Under the pieces are notes generated by a model. It did not search any database, was not told the DNA's origin, and saw only the letters and a list, made by a program, of their open reading frames with translations. This document shows, piece after piece, positions 46,480 through 59,295 of a stretch of 64,000 nt of DNA (the first letter of the stretch is position 1; each line of letters opens with the position of its first letter). The DNA lies in assembly GCA_947650285.1 (NCBI GenBank), contig CANTFL010000375.1, positions 224,919 through 288,918 on the forward strand, in the 5' to 3' direction. The DNA comes from Hyaloperonospora brassicae. Lineage: Eukaryota; Oomycota; Peronosporomycetes; Peronosporales; Peronosporaceae. A program made the position numbers and the translations under genes.

Positions 46480-46870
46480 CGGACGACGATTTATTACCAA
46501 AATATATCGCCGTCTTCGCCTATTCTACTAGCCCGTCGCCGTCCTTCGTCGACTTTGCACGCTGCAGTACACCGTTTGCCGCTGTTGCGGTAGCTTTTTT
46601 GCCTTTCGATTTCCAGCCAATCTTTGTCTTCAACCCCGAAAAGAAACCCTTCAGTGTTCTCGCTTCATCGTCGCCCAGTATCGGTCTTCCTTCCCCCTCC
46701 GATTGTAGCTCACCGCCATCCGTACGAGCGGGTTGGAGACGACGGGACGTCTAGCCATCGTCCTGGGGATGCTGAACAGCTTTCAAGCTTCTTGTAGGCG
46801 ATACGACGCTGCAGTTGATGGTCAACAAGACGCTCAGCACAAGCAGAAAGCAACGAGTTCGCGTCAGGAA
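46480..46870 (-). pseudogene. Effector pseudogene, type A (unit V)
   Basis: Matches the 62,279 effector over the signal peptide, RSLK, DDEAR and the Lys-rich body. The start ATG is CTG, a GAG is TAG in the acidic stretch (near 46,752), another stop lies after GLVE, and the last part with the membrane helix is replaced by unrelated AT-rich DNA. It cannot make a working protein. Confidence 0.85.
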
Positions 46871-46879
46871 CGCTTTACA

Positions 46880-47585
46880 GACCGTTTCTGCGATCGATGA
46901 ACCGCCGAGCGCTCGATGCTGAGTCGAAACGGGACGCTGTTTGGTTTACGCAGTGGAGGGTATTTTTGATTGTGTTTTGCAATGAGCAAACTCGGATCGT
47001 AAAGTTTACGAACTGCCTTCGCCGTTTGCTTGCGTGCCAACTCTCGACACCACAAGGTGATTCTTCTAGTCATGCCTCACCATACAAAAGTCACAATCGA
47101 GGGACGGATTACCTCTACCCCATGCAGCTGCTTTGTTGACGCCTTATCCTTTTGTCGATCCATCTCTATACACGCACACACCATGTGCGACCTGGTGGAT
47201 GAGCGTGTAGTCGTGCACTTGCAAGACCTCTCCCACTGCTAGTGCACAAATTTGCTACTGCAAACGTCGAAGGCGGGCATGCCACACGCGTGTTCAGCTG
47301 TCCACTGACACGGGGGGGGGGTCGCGCCTCTACCACGCATCGTTTTCGAAACCCTTACTGACTATCCCAACGGCACTTCTGGTACGCCAGGCGGCAAAAA
47401 AAACGCTGTTTGCTCCCGATGACACGCTTGCCCTTTTCTTATGTGCGCACACGCTGGCTTCGTGCATGCAACACTGTTGCTCTATCGTCGACGCAGTGCG
47501 TTTATCTCAGTGCCAAAACGTTGGTCAGCATGTGCCTTCCTTGCTTACCTGACAGTGTCGCGCGTCCAAAGAGCTTTTTGAACAG
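46880..47585 (-). repeat. Partial R block, unit V (inverted)
   Basis: Reverse complement of about 61,560-62,270 (paired positions sum to about 109,146), including the run of G at 47,311-47,319. Cut off at the 3' LTR side of Gypsy B2. Confidence 0.8.
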
Positions 47586-47639
47586 AATAAATGGTTAGAA
47601 AAAACAGAACTTGTGCAATGTGTCGATATGTGCAAAAAG

Positions 47640-48186
47640 TTTAGCATCTATAGTCAGAGGTTGCATCAGCGCGCCAAGATAAACGTTTAAAATACTCGAT
47701 ATAGAGTCAACAAGCCAAAAATGCTTTCGGTCCCTGTTCCTGGTGTACGAAACGATTTAGAGAAGTACAGCACATAGAGCTTAAGAACGATACCTATTGT
47801 ATGGCGTTGCTAAGCTCTGACCGATCTAAGACGCTTCAGAAAGGCAAGTGTCTTAACCGATCATAATGGGTACTAAACAAAAATTTATGTTCTTGAAGAA
47901 TACTTCAGACTATCGTGCGTAATATTAACACGTATGTATGATTTTAAGGTATCTCAAAAAGATCTCGTAATTCGGTGACTGACACACGTCAGCTCTTGAC
48001 AAATGATACGGTGTTCTCATGTTATTTATACTAAGACTCCATCCATTTTGTAAACCACACCTGTACAATAAACACTCAAGTAGTGTAAACCAATCAGTAA
48101 TGTAGATCACACAGGTCATATTAGTTTCACATATTAAGTAAGCATTCAAGTATTGTAAACAAATAACGTTTTATAACCCCTTTTAC
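47640..48186 (-). repeat. 3' LTR of Gypsy B2 (degenerate)
   Basis: Aligns in patches with 13,628-14,102 (GAGTCAACAAGC, GGTCCCTGTTCC, AAGACGCTTCAGAAAGGC). A block with two copies of CAAGTAGTGTAAAC-like sequence (48,075-48,165) looks like a small insertion. Outer edge uncertain. Confidence 0.55.
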
Positions 48187-48251
48187 ACCCTCCACCACCA
48201 GAATGACGATCTTAAGAAACATCTATCGAATCCGTTTTAGAATAGAAAGGT

Positions 48252-49470
48252 TTGTGCATGTGCGCTTTGACCTCACGGTTTGTCAAAAAACAAAACAGCA
48301 TGGCATCGTCGAAAGACGAGTTTCCGACTATTGCCTCACATGCAAGTCTTGAAGAAGAGGTGTATTATGGTAGCGATACCGGTGTCCATGATGACGAACT
48401 GATATTGTCATATTTAACGGTGCCTGAGGTACGACCTCCATCAGCATCCAATTCTTTCGTCAAACGGGTAAAAAAACCGCGCCAGATACGCAGCACCATG
48501 CAGCAGACTCAGGTATATACATCATCTTCAACCCGCTCGACGAGCAACAAGAGCTAATTTTTCAGCGAGAGGAGAGTACTTTTCGCCGCTCCAAATCCAC
48601 AGAGGTTCATCCAAACCGTAGCGGTTATGTGATTTTAACAACTGATGTGGACAAAAGTCTCCTTCAAACTGAGAGCCGTAGTCTTTTAACATTGACCATT
48701 ACTCTAGAGGCTACTTAGCCCAAAGACATCGCCTTACGTCAGGCGCAGCAGGAAAGGTACCTCGAACCCATTTACCCACAAGGTCAGTTCAAGGCGCACC
48801 TTGACAGCCTAGCTCGTGTTACCTTGCTCGACCGATTTAGAGAGTGCTCGTACTGTTGTTCGCCGGTGCGTTACCTGAAGATGAATAAAATTTATAAATT
48901 GGCTGGGCGTATCGCAATTTACACTGTAGCAGTACGACAGGTCTGAAATTAAGAGACAATGTGGCCGATATTAGTCGCGAAAGAAAGCTTCGCTACGAAT
49001 ACGCCAAGCTCAAGGAGAGAAATTAGTTGCGCAAAAGATCTCTCTATGCTTTGGTTACGGCAGTAGCCTTTAGTCTCAGTCATTTGTCGCATAGTAACCC
49101 GCTTACGCGCACCACTATTAGCGAGTAGCATTATTCATCGCAGGATGAACTTTACTACGATGAATAAAAAAAATCAATGCGTATGGGCAATCTTGTCGAA
49201 TGAGTACCTCATGTTCCCATGTTTTTAACTCCGGAAAAGCACGCCACTTCAGCAGATATCAGTATCGGCCATTACGACAAAATCATTTCAGGAGTCTCTC
49301 CTTATAAAGTTGTCTCTTTCCTTGCTCGTAAGGCAGAGCCGGTGGTGGATGATGTATTGAAGTAGGAGCAATATAAGATGCTTTTCGACCTGAGTGATGA
49401 ACTTGAGTCATTAAGTATGACCCGGAGTGCGCTTGATGCGAAGCAAGCTCGCATACAGGTGTAATATTTG
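48252..49470 (+). pseudogene. Antisense ORF of Gypsy B2 (decayed)
   Basis: 48,252-48,557 is open for 101 codons: ASLEEEVYYGSDTGVHDDE, VPEVRPPSASNSFVKRVKK. Later pieces in shifting frames keep DIALRQAQQERYLEP and the coiled part DLSDELESLSMTRSALDAK (about 49,388-49,462). Same motif order as the B1 antisense frame. A Met candidate lies near 48,300 (MASSKDEF). Confidence 0.55.
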
Positions 49471-52400
49471 AGCCTATACGGGATGTAGGTTCAGCTTGAT
49501 CAGGATTCGGATTCAGCAACCGATTGCAAAGCCAACTTACACGGCGCAAGATCCTTCAAGTTCACGTGGGACGGATCCCGATACGACTTATCGAGACCAC
49601 CGTAGAACACAGGATGTTTGCGCAGTCATCGCGGAAAGTTGAGCGTATACGCAAGTACCTTTTAGCATGAGACCGTGAATGTTCCAGTAAATAGTGGATG
49701 TAACTTTGTCTTAAAGCAGAATATACTACATTGTAGGTAGGTTTTCAGCATTTAGTAGAACTTGGTCTCCGACCTCATATCGTTCGATACAAACTCTGCC
49801 TGTAGCATCATGTTGTTCCTTCTGCTCGTCTTGGCTATCAGCCAATGCGTCACGCAAATGTCTTGAGACATTCAATCGCGGTAAGAAATACTATCTTGCC
49901 TGTTTTTGACAAATAGTAGGGCTAGTATTAGCAAGCAGATCGACAACTTCCCCCTTACTAATCTTTTAACCACGTAGTGTTGTCGTCAATGGAACGCGAG
50001 GTTGTGTGAGAATTTCATATAGAACAGTTCGTAGCCGGTGGAGACATGTGCGGCGTTGTTCAGCGCTCATATACCGACGATAAGCAATCGAACTATAATG
50101 TTCAGCATTTCAGCGTAAATCCTGCGATAGGTTTCACCGATGATGCGATTCACGCGCTCAATCTGACCATCGGTCGGTGGATGATCCGCTGTTGACATGT
50201 TTAATTGTGTGTCGTTCACCTTGAAGAAGAACTTCCAGTCTCCTCCTGGTAAAGCGAGGCTTAATTCTAAAGATAATCGCCAAAGTCAAACAGTGTCAAC
50301 GAAAACTCAACCAATAAACATCTTGGCTGCACCTTCACCATCGATTGAGTCCGGCACATCCGCTAAATTAGACGTCTTGTTCAAGCGGTCAACGAAGATT
50401 AGGAACACTCGTATATCCATACGAAGCTTTCAAAAAACCGAACACAAACTTCATGCTGATGGAATCCCAACACCCGTTACGTACACAAAAATCGCTAGCG
50501 GCGCTGCGGCGTGAGTTAAGGGGTGAACTCGTTGACATATTTCGCGCGTACGACCATATATGCTAAGCCATATGTATAAAGTGGACCGCCAATAGTATCG
50601 GCTGACGGAGCAAAAGGTCTTCTCACGATAGCGATGACCACTCAAAGCAGTATCTTGCGCCTCAAAGAGATTAGATACATCAACTTCTCATCAAGCGGTA
50701 AAACGGTACGAGTCGTATTCTTAACGTCTTTGCTATAGCTCAACATGCCTTGATCGATAGAATGTAGATATCGCCTTGCACAAAATATTGCCGTCAAATT
50801 TATGTTTGAGTCCTTAATCTCGTCTCGCCTAAAGGATCGTAGCAGAGCTGCACATTGTTTCCCCATGGCTTAAGCCTTACATATTAGGTCAGTGACTGGC
50901 GCCGACAGATTTGTCACATGAGCAAGCTCATTTTTAGGCCTGCGAGACGGCGCATCGGCCAAAGTATTCTTCTTGCCCGGCTTATACTTCACCTCGAAGT
51001 TGTACTCGGCAAAGAAGGAAAGCCAACGAGCCATTCTCTGAGAGAGGTGAGGCGACTGGGTCGCAGTGCGTAGTGACGCATGATCTGTATAGATCACAAA
51101 CGGCTTAGAGCCAAGCAAGATGAACTCATGAATTTGACGAGAGCATACGTCATTGCAAGTAGCTCTTTGTCATGATACAGGATAGTGTCTTCTCCGCAGC
51201 TTGTAGCTGTCGGGACGTCAAACGCAATAACGCGTTCACTGCCCATCATCATCTGTTTGTAACAGAGCACTGCTCGATGGCAAAGTCAGATGCGTCACAG
51301 AAGACGCTGAATCGTAGATCAAGATCCGGCAACGCCAAGATTAGTGCATGAAGAATACTGTCCTTTACCGTTATAACAAGCATCACGATCAGTGCAAGTC
51401 CAGCACCTATAACATCCTTTTTAAGTAGAATGGATAATGGCCGAGCCATATCTGAGTAATTCGCACTTTACTTGTGCAAGTAATTGACAAGGCCAAGCCA
51501 CTTACGTAACTCCTTTTGGTTCTTTGGAACCGACCAATCGGCTATGGCTTTTATCTTAGCGGGATCCGCTCTAAGGCCTTGCTTACCAATAAAGCACCCT
51601 AAGAAGGGAATCCCTTCTGCACCAAAGATGCACTTAGACGCGTTGTCCTACAACTTATTTGTGCGCATGCACTCGAGCACCTCTCGTAAATGGTCAATAT
51701 GATTGTCCACATCGGACTCGAACGTTCATAGTACGATCATGGACAAAGATGTCATCAAAGAAGGTCTGTGCATATCCTCGGTGAGGTCTGAACAATTGTG
51801 TCACAAGACGATTGAATGTAGCCGGGGCATTGGATAACCCTTGCGGCATAACAAGCCACTCCCATAGTATACCGCTCGGAGTACTGACCGCTATCAGCAG
51901 AAAAATTGCTTTCTCGCATAAGAAGCTGGTAATAACCATCGACTAGGTCGGGCGCTCTGTATATTGTTCACCCACCATATTGTTATAAGAACATCCTTCC
52001 TCGGGATTGGTGTCTAAGCCGGGATGGTGGCCGCACTAAGCTTATTGTAAGCATGAACAATGCGCCACTTCCCATTGGGCTTTTTGACACAAAATGTCGG
52101 TGTGGAATGGGGAGATTTGATTTCACGTACTATTCCTGCCGCGTGCTTTGTACAAAAAAAGTCGTCAATGAATTCACACTGCTCACTCGGTAAAGGCCAT
52201 TGCCGTATTACGCAGTATTTAGTTCCAGTAACCAAGTCAATTTCATGACGTACACCTCTATCGGGAGGTAAGACGGATGGTGGGCTGTGACTCACCACGT
52301 CCTAAGATTCGTGTACTAAAGGATAGAGCGGATCAAGAGTATCCTCAAGGATAGAAGATCCACTACGGGCATTCAATGCCGCCTTTGTGTCCTCAAGGAC

Positions 52401-53790
52401 AGACTCGTCCAATAACGAGGATAATTTCAATTCAATATCCGGGCGAATAATTAATCACTGAGATAATTTTCCTGCCTGTAAGGCTTGGCTATTTTCTTCG
52501 TCAGATATTCCGTCTAGGTCATAGAGAGTTTACAAGGATGGAAGAGTTTCAAGAGTAATATTGCCATTTATCTGTCCAGTCAATCCAATCACAAGTGTAT
52601 ATAGTGTAATATTACTATGATCACTTCATGAATTCTTAGACGTTGGGCGCTTAACCGTTGCCACCCTACGCAGGGATTGTTTTCTCAAAACAACCTTAAG
52701 TATCGTAGAGGCCGGTACAGTAGGGTCCTCGTAGTTGCTATTTACCTTAGCACGCTTTATGCGAGAGCTCATGTTTTGAACGACATGGTGGAGTGTGACG
52801 TAACTCGAACACTTCACTCGGTGAATTTACACGTACCACTTCACGTACAGCATCCGGGCCTAGCCCTGAACACTCTGGCTTCTCGCCATCAATGTCATTA
52901 CTGACATTCAGTGAGGTGCCACCTCGGTCGCCCTCACTAATGAAATTTTACGTGCCACTTCACGTACAGCATCCGGGCCTAGCCCTGAACACTCTGGCTT
53001 CTCGCCAACAATGTCATTACCAAATTCAGTGAGGTGCCGCCTCGGTCGCCCTCATTTGGTGGAATTCCATGTGCCACTTTACGTACAGCATTTGGGTCTA
53101 GCCCTGAACACTCTAGCTTATCGCCATCAATGTCATTACCACATTCAGTGAGGTGCCACCTCGGCCGCTCTCAATTGTTGGAATTTCGCGTTCCAACCCA
53201 CTCACATCAGAGGAATTTCATTCTTGATGTATCGGCCTTAGGCAAACCATGCCTGCAGCATGCAGTGACTCAGTATCACAATGAGTATCACTCAACGGAG
53301 TATGACTCCCTTCACATACGGTGAAGTATCTCTGATCAATATTGATGTCATTGACATTGAAGTTCATTAACTCTGACATATTACTGTCCAGCCCGTTAAC
53401 ATCTTTCATCACTTGCTCGCGCCAATAGCGATTTTGTTGCGGCGCAATGGTAAGTTCATGACTCCCCAAAGCTTCACTAGGAACATTGCGCGTTTCGGTT
53501 AAGGTCTTAGACTTCCAATTAATACATGGATCATGGCGTTCAAGCCAAGCCATACCTAGGATGAGATCATATCTCAAATCCAAATCGAGAACAAGGCATC
53601 GTTGTATGCTATCAAAGTCGAAAACCTTCACACATAAATTCAACATAACTTTAAGCACCGTGACGCGACTACCAGTCACTAATGGAACGGTGATCGAATC
53701 ACCTTCATTCGCTTTGAGCGATTCATCATATCGCTGACTTCTATCAAGGGAACGACGTCAAGCATAATTGAATGATGCTCCGATGTCGAT
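49200..53790 (-). pseudogene. pol: Gypsy B2 pol, broken
   Basis: Protease with LIDIGAS (about 53,770-53,790) and DLILGMAWLERHDPCINW in 53,218-53,679. Then a 119-bp tandem repeat region. RT N-terminal part 52,014-52,298 (FCVKKPNGKWRIVHAYNKL), RT active site FFDD in 51,694-51,939 (MPQGLSNAPATFNRL upstream of it). RNase H 50,870-51,118 (YTDHASLR, ADAPSRRP). Integrase very decayed, with DHPPTDGQIERVNRIIGE at about 50,130-50,195 marking the catalytic Glu; chromodomain remnant about 49,230-49,340. Confidence 0.82.
52820..53195 (-). repeat. 119-bp tandem repeat in Gypsy B2 pol
   Basis: Three units with ACGTACAG at 52,843, 52,962 and 53,081, spaced exactly 119 bp. On the pol strand each unit reads with words such as SNDIDGEKPECSGLGPDAV, but 119 is not a multiple of three, so the units cannot all be in one frame. 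Confidence 0.85.
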
Positions 53791-53939
53791 TAGGATCGAC
53801 CAATGATTCTCAATGCCTTTAGCTTTTGCCTCGGCGACAAACAAGCCAGGCTTGTATCCACGCTTTGTGCTGGCTGGCACAGAGCTCGGTAGGGTAAGCC
53901 CTGTTTTACTCTACCTCGTATAGAAGCAACAGAACTCAG

Positions 53940-54760
53940 TTCTACCCCAGTATAGCGCCCCTCACCAACTGGATGACGACGTTTCCCCGAGTCATACAAG
54001 GTTCGGGTTGGGATGGAGTTTTGACCCATAGGAGTAGGTCGTTCCTTGTGCATAGGACAAGTGGGACGCAAGTGTTTAGTGCTTCCGCACACGTAAGAGC
54101 GTCTCACTTCCTGTTGTTGCTCCAAAACTTGAAGCTCAGCTTCTCCTTCATCTGCATCATGGCTGAGATCCACCGGTTCAGGCTTACAGTAAGCCGAGGT
54201 ATTTGATGAGTCTGCCCTCGCAAAGCCTGGGTTGTACCCATTCCGACCAAGTCTGGACACCTTGAAAGTTGTGCTCAGCATTTTGAGCGATGCTCACCGC
54301 CTCCTCAAAACTCGAGTGATGGACCCTAAACACCTCGGTCCTGGAAACGCCATTACAAAGACCTTCCATGAATACAGTCACATAGACTGTCTCAGGGAGA
54401 GGGTCAGACTGCATAGCAGCCATCAGAGTTCTCAACTTATGGACATAGTCCGTTAGCTCATTCTTACCCTGACGGGTAGACAAGAAGCGTGAGCGCACGC
54501 GATAGGCCTGGTTAGGCGGCGAGAAAACGCGCAATAGGTCTAGCTTGAGCGAATCCCATGTGTCAAACGCCAAGTCGACCGACGTGCCTCACGTCAGAGC
54601 CTACTCTCTAGCTCTTCCATCGAGCTTGTAGATGGCCAGCGAGACTCGCTGGTGTGTAAGTGAGGTGTGGCCGGATGTCATGACCATCTCAATCTCACGG
54701 ATCCAGAGGATCAAGTTTTCCCCCTCCTTCCCGAAGTAATGTTTAACGTCCACCAGAAGG
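53940..54760 (-). pseudogene. gag: Gypsy B2 gag remnant
   Basis: Capsid-like part 54,184-54,573 (DTWDSLKLDLLRVFSPPNQ, SRFLSTRQGKNELTDYVHKL, PLPETVYVTVFMEGL) and a zinc knuckle SYVCGSTKHLRPTC with the first Cys changed to Ser. A frame change joins the two. Confidence 0.8.
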
Positions 54761-55043
54761 GGGCGAAGCTAAGCCTCTTCTGGTGGCATTGCCACCTATC
54801 GTGTTGGCATAGCCGACGCTACTTGGTTTTGAATCTGGCCCAACAGGGCCGTTTCATACTACATGAAGGTCTCGACTCGTGCATTGAGCACATCGGGACC
54901 TTTTGCAGCGAAAAACTCCACATACTCAGGGCCTACGGCCGCGGTCAGATTATCAAGCGCGACCTTTTGGGCCTCAGAGAGGGGTGTGAATTGCTCCATC
55001 CTCACAGAGGATCAGTTGTGACGACTCAGGCGTAGATTGACTA

Positions 55044-55055
55044 CGAGTGCAACCA
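55044..55055 (-). other. Primer binding site, Gypsy B2
   Basis: TGGTTGCACTCG on the minus strand, one base different from B1. Confidence 0.5.
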
Positions 55056-55057
55056 AT

Positions 55058-55377
55058 TGTAGCGGAGCTACACAGTTCCTGAAGTCAGAGAAATATTTGA
55101 CGCTCAACGAGCAACTTTGGTTCTACGAACCCGACTTAATAGGTCAACAGCTCCAAGAGCTAAGGTTTGGTGCAGAGAACCTGAATTATAGAGTCAACAA
55201 GCTCAGAGAGCGTACAATCCCTGTTACAGGGTGACCAAACGACTCAAAAATCAACGCACAGAGCACAAGAATTAGCTTCCTAAACCAGGCGTTGCTATTT
55301 CCTTATCGATCGCAAGACGCCCCAGAGAGGCACGTGTCTTCTGTTGATCAAAATGAGAACTCAATTTCTTTCGAGTA
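55058..55377 (-). repeat. 5' LTR of Gypsy B2, part 1
   Basis: Matches 19,445-19,750. It is broken at 55,378 by the MULE; the rest of the LTR resumes at 59,021 and ends at 59,244 with CCCCGTTACA. Confidence 0.8.
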
Positions 55378-56224
55378 AATCTCAAAACCAGTACCACAAA
55401 TGCAGAATAGTCCCAAAACCAGTACTATACATCAGCTCAAATATAAAAAACACGCTAAATAGTGTCAACCACATTATACTGGACTACAAAATGGGACAAG
55501 GAACTGCTTGATTGCTAACGAGTCTATCCATTCAATAGACAACTGTCACGAATGGTTCCGAACGCTCCATTTTCTACCAACGTGCGTTCACTTATCAATG
55601 AGCGCCCACGCGCCGAAGTGCCAACTCGCAGTGTGCACATTGCATGTTGGCCCGTCATTGGCATATGAACTCGTGGTCGTGGGGATCCCGTTGGGACACA
55701 ATGCCGCTCGTGAGCAGTGGCAGCAACAGGTAAGTACTTACTATGGATGACGATTGTGTTGTTTAACGATTACGTGTTATGTCAGTGTGTATGTATTGTA
55801 GTGCGATGACCAAGAATGATGGACGCACATCAACATGGTGACTGGTTCAAGTGGTGAGTACCCGTGGAGCTCGCGAGCAGTGGCAGAAACCGGTAAGTAC
55901 TTACTATGGATGACGATTGTGTTGTAAAGATTGCGTTAGTGTGTGTTTTGCGTTTTAGGGTGCTGCAATTGGTAAGACATATCTAATAATATATCCTATG
56001 ATTAAATAAATTTTGTAGGAAGTGGTGAAGACTTCATTTGATTTCCCTATTACTTCGATAATCATTGCCGCAACGTTTTACTTGCAGCATGTCAACACTG
56101 AAACTGGGTAGCAGAAATTGAATGTGTTGAGTATGTATTTAATTTATTATCGAAAGAACATGTCAATGCTAGATGTAATTTTGTATTTGATCGATGAGAT
56201 GATCTGTTTATCTAGCCCTGCACC

Positions 56225-58110
56225 TTAGTTTAATAAAAATGCAAGTGATCTTTTTCCGTGGCTCCTATATAGAGAAGTATTGGGGAATTCAGTCCTTAAT
56301 GTGACTTGTGGGTCTGGTATTGGAAGACCCAACAGATTTTCCAAGTCAATTGGCTGTGCAATAAATGCACCGTTTCTCTCGTCGTTCGAATTCGCATGGC
56401 GGCGGCATGTTTTTCTTTCGTGCCCCGCTTGCGTACACGACCGGCACTTGTACGTAGCTCCAGATTCTGTATCCCCTGAGCTACCAATTCTTCGTTTTTG
56501 TCGTTGCCCAGTCTGCTTATAGTACGGGGGTGGGTTTATGAATACTGCTGGGGGTTGTGCTAACAACAACTTCAAAGGTCCTCCCTAAAAATCCTAGCTT
56601 GAAGTTCTTCACAGTTACGACGGATATAAAGCTAGTGTCACGTCAATTGTGGACCCAATAATATGCAATACGGCGACGATGTGGCGGCAAGGCAATCCCA
56701 TTTGGATAAAGGTTGAACATGGACACTATAAACCTTCCGTCTCGACACGCCGGTATGTTGAATATCCTTGCTTTGAGGCTAACCATACCCCAGCAGCAGA
56801 TCATGATACTTCATAATTGCCCGCAGCCTTTTGTTCTATTTTTTAAAGCGGTCGCGCACGAGGAGTCACTGAAAGGTCTGGTGCTTTTATTTTCTTCATC
56901 TGATCTTGGCGCATATTAAATTTGTTCATAGCCGTCTTCGTCAAAATTTTAATTGCCTCCAGACGCGTTGCATGACGGATACCATTGACGAGGATCGTAT
57001 TATTGTCACTTTCATCAAAATTGGTTGTGCGCCATTCGAAAAGTGGCCATGGTGTCATTAATGGCATGTTGTTATCGACAGAAAGGTTTTTACTCGAAAT
57101 CGTGCTTGTCACATGACTATCAGCATACGTTGGCATATTGGCAAATACTGTCCAGTATATTGGATCGGTCTCTTTAAGACACGTGGCCACATCGTCTCCG
57201 TAATCTGATCGAATTGCCGTGAGGGCCGCATTGTACTCAACCCCCGTCTTTCTAGAATAAAGTTTCCACACCGCATTCTCAAATTCGCGCCCAGATCAGC
57301 CAAAGTTGCGCTTGACATTACGTAAGATGTGAATCGTGCAAAAACGAATTTGAACGCTGACACCCGTCCTAATCCACACTAGTTTCACAGCTTCTTGAAT
57401 TTTACCACGATCACACATGGCAACGAAATTCGTAAACTTAATTCCAGAATTATTACATTAAATGAAAAACCACGGAATGTTGTCCTTATTGTTCAAACGA
57501 ACAAAAGCTGATGCGAGCTTGACGTTTTGTTCATATCCATCTCTCCCAACTAGAGAAAGTATTACACAATTTTACTTTCTATGATAAGAATGGGTGCAAT
57601 CAAAGCCAACCACCGGTATATTGAAAGGATGACTTTTGACGGCAACTCCAAATGCCAAAAATCATCGAAAAAAATGATCATGTCGATCCACGTCAAATAC
57701 CACAGTGCTGCCTGGATTGACGCGATTTAAATCCACCAAGTGTGGGGTAAGGATTGGAAAGATATTTTTCATTCTCCTTCCATGTCATCAACCACCACAT
57801 CCTTGGCCCTATAAATCTTGTTTCGGTACTTCTGTAGATAAGTGTCATCACAAGCCTGTACAAGCGACACAATTGACTTACGTTTGATGCCCTTGTCGCC
57901 TCTAACAGCAGCATCGAAAGTTTGCAGCAGCTGAATTTTCCGAGCTGAAAGTTTGGCAATAGCCATGCACACATCGGAGTGGCTATCAATAAACGTAGAT
58001 ACGTAAAACTAAGAAGTTCCATCCATCCGATCTCGCTTCGTCACACTTACCTCCCACGTGCATCCATTTTGTGGGCATACATATGTCTTGCTTCTGCCAC
58101 TACTCATCTT
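56225..58110 (-). pseudogene. MULE transposase, broken
   Basis: In order: a zinc-binding N-terminal part (YVCPQNGCTWE then HSDVC, about 57,960-58,090); a helical part 57,769-57,972; DDE core with FDCTHSYH (Asp 57,599-57,601) and CDRGKIQEAVK (Asp 57,410-57,412), then FCTIHILRN, the C/H motif of this family; the region 56,843-57,271 (ANMPTYADSHVTS) where the last acidic residue belongs; and a zinc knuckle CRSCTQAGHERKTC (56,225-56,575). At least two stops (after HSYHRK and WFFI) and several frame changes, so inactive unless rescued by another copy. Confidence 0.85.
58009..58050 (-). other. Putative 42-nt intron in MULE transposase
   Basis: On the minus strand GTAAGT (58,045-58,050) to TTCTTAG (58,009-58,015). 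Removing it joins CTWE to FYVSTFIDSHSDVC in frame and takes out a stop. Short for an intron, so uncertain. Confidence 0.4.
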
Positions 58111-59020
58111 CACCTTCCACTGTCGATTTTACTAAAACAGTAACTTTTTACATACGCGGTAGCAGCAACACCGGATGGAAAGGTTAGTCCATACATCATG
58201 TCAGTAGTACCGTGGGGAGCGCTCGTCTCGATCGCCGCAATTTCTCCAGACATCTTGATAATACGTTTACACAAATGGGCTCACACAAACCGTTCCAAAA
58301 ATAGCAATTTGATAAAGTAAAACAACTTAATAAATAATTTTAATAGGCCTCATCAACTGTACAGGTTGATTAACAAATTTATATTTCAGTACACTCATTA
58401 GCTTGATGTGCGTCTATCATTCTTGGTCCTCGCACTTCAATACATACACACTGACATAACACACAATCGTTAAACAACACAATCGTCATCCATAGTAAGT
58501 ACTTACCGGTTTCTGCCACTGCTCGCGAGCTCCACGGGTACGCACCACTTGAACCAGTCACCATGTTGATGTGCGTCCATCATTCTTGGTCATCGCACTA
58601 CAATACATACACACTGACATAACACGTAATCGTTAAACAACACAATCGTCATCCATAGTAAGTACTTACCTGTTGCTGCCACTGCTCACGAGCGGCATTG
58701 TGTCCCAACGGGATCCCCACGACCACGAGTTCATATGCCAATGACGGGCCCACATGCAATGTGCACACTGCGAGTTGGCACTTCGGCGCGTGGGCGCTCA
58801 TTGATAAGTGAACGCACGTTGGTAGAAAATGGAGCGTTCGGAACCATGCGTGACAGTTGTCTATTGAATGGATAGACTCGTTAGCAATCAAGCAGTTCCT
58901 TGTCCCATTTTGTAGTCCAGTATAATGTGGTTGACACTATTTAGCGTGTTTTTTATACTTGAGCTGAGTATAGTACTGGTTTTGGGACTATTCTGCATTT
59001 GTGGTACTGGTTTTGAGATT

Positions 59021-59244
59021 CTCTTTTTTTTAATTTAACGAAAAGAACACCCTATAGAACAAAATAATTGACCTACTCACTTATGTCCTAAATAAACCTA
59101 TGAAAAGATCTCATAATCAATGGGTGACAGAAACCAGTCCTCAACAATTTATAGTGTTTCCGAATATTACACATAAAGGGGATCCCATTCCTTGTGTGTA
59201 CCACACCTATTGTCGACTACTAGTCGATGTGTAACCCCGTTACA
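59021..59244 (-). repeat. 5' LTR of Gypsy B2, part 2
   Basis: Continues the 55,377 break; matches 19,765-19,979, including AAAGGGGATCCCATTCC and the final CCCCGTTACA. Confidence 0.8.
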
Positions 59245-59295
59245 GCCATCATTAATGACATTTATGTTTTCAGCTAGTAATCTAAGTATCGCACC

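Larger units (their letters stand above)
55378..59020. mobile_element. Mutator-like element (MULE) with long terminal inverted repeats
   Basis: 3.64 kb. Left terminus from ATCTCAAAACCAGTACCACA (55,379) and right terminus ending in the complement (near 59,019). The inverted repeats run for about 540-560 bp (55,378-55,935 and 58,440-59,020) and each holds two copies of a segment around GTAAGTACTTAC. Between them a degenerate MULE transposase on the minus strand. The insertion splits the B2 LTR; a 9-bp target duplication is not clear. Confidence 0.88.
47640..59244 (-). mobile_element. Gypsy family B chromovirus, copy B2, with MULE inserted in its 5' LTR
   Basis: Minus-strand element: 5' LTR parts 59,021-59,244 and 55,058-55,377, primer site, gag, protease, full-length RT, RNase H, integrase and chromodomain remnants, antisense frame, degenerate 3' LTR about 47,640-48,186. 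More decayed than B1 in its 3' half, but it keeps the RT N-terminal region that B1 lost. Confidence 0.85.

Noticed and set aside
55508..55750. 80-codon open frame in the MULE termini (also 58,649-58,891)
   Set aside because: It lies wholly within the inverted repeats and has no domain; more likely terminal-repeat sequence than a gene.
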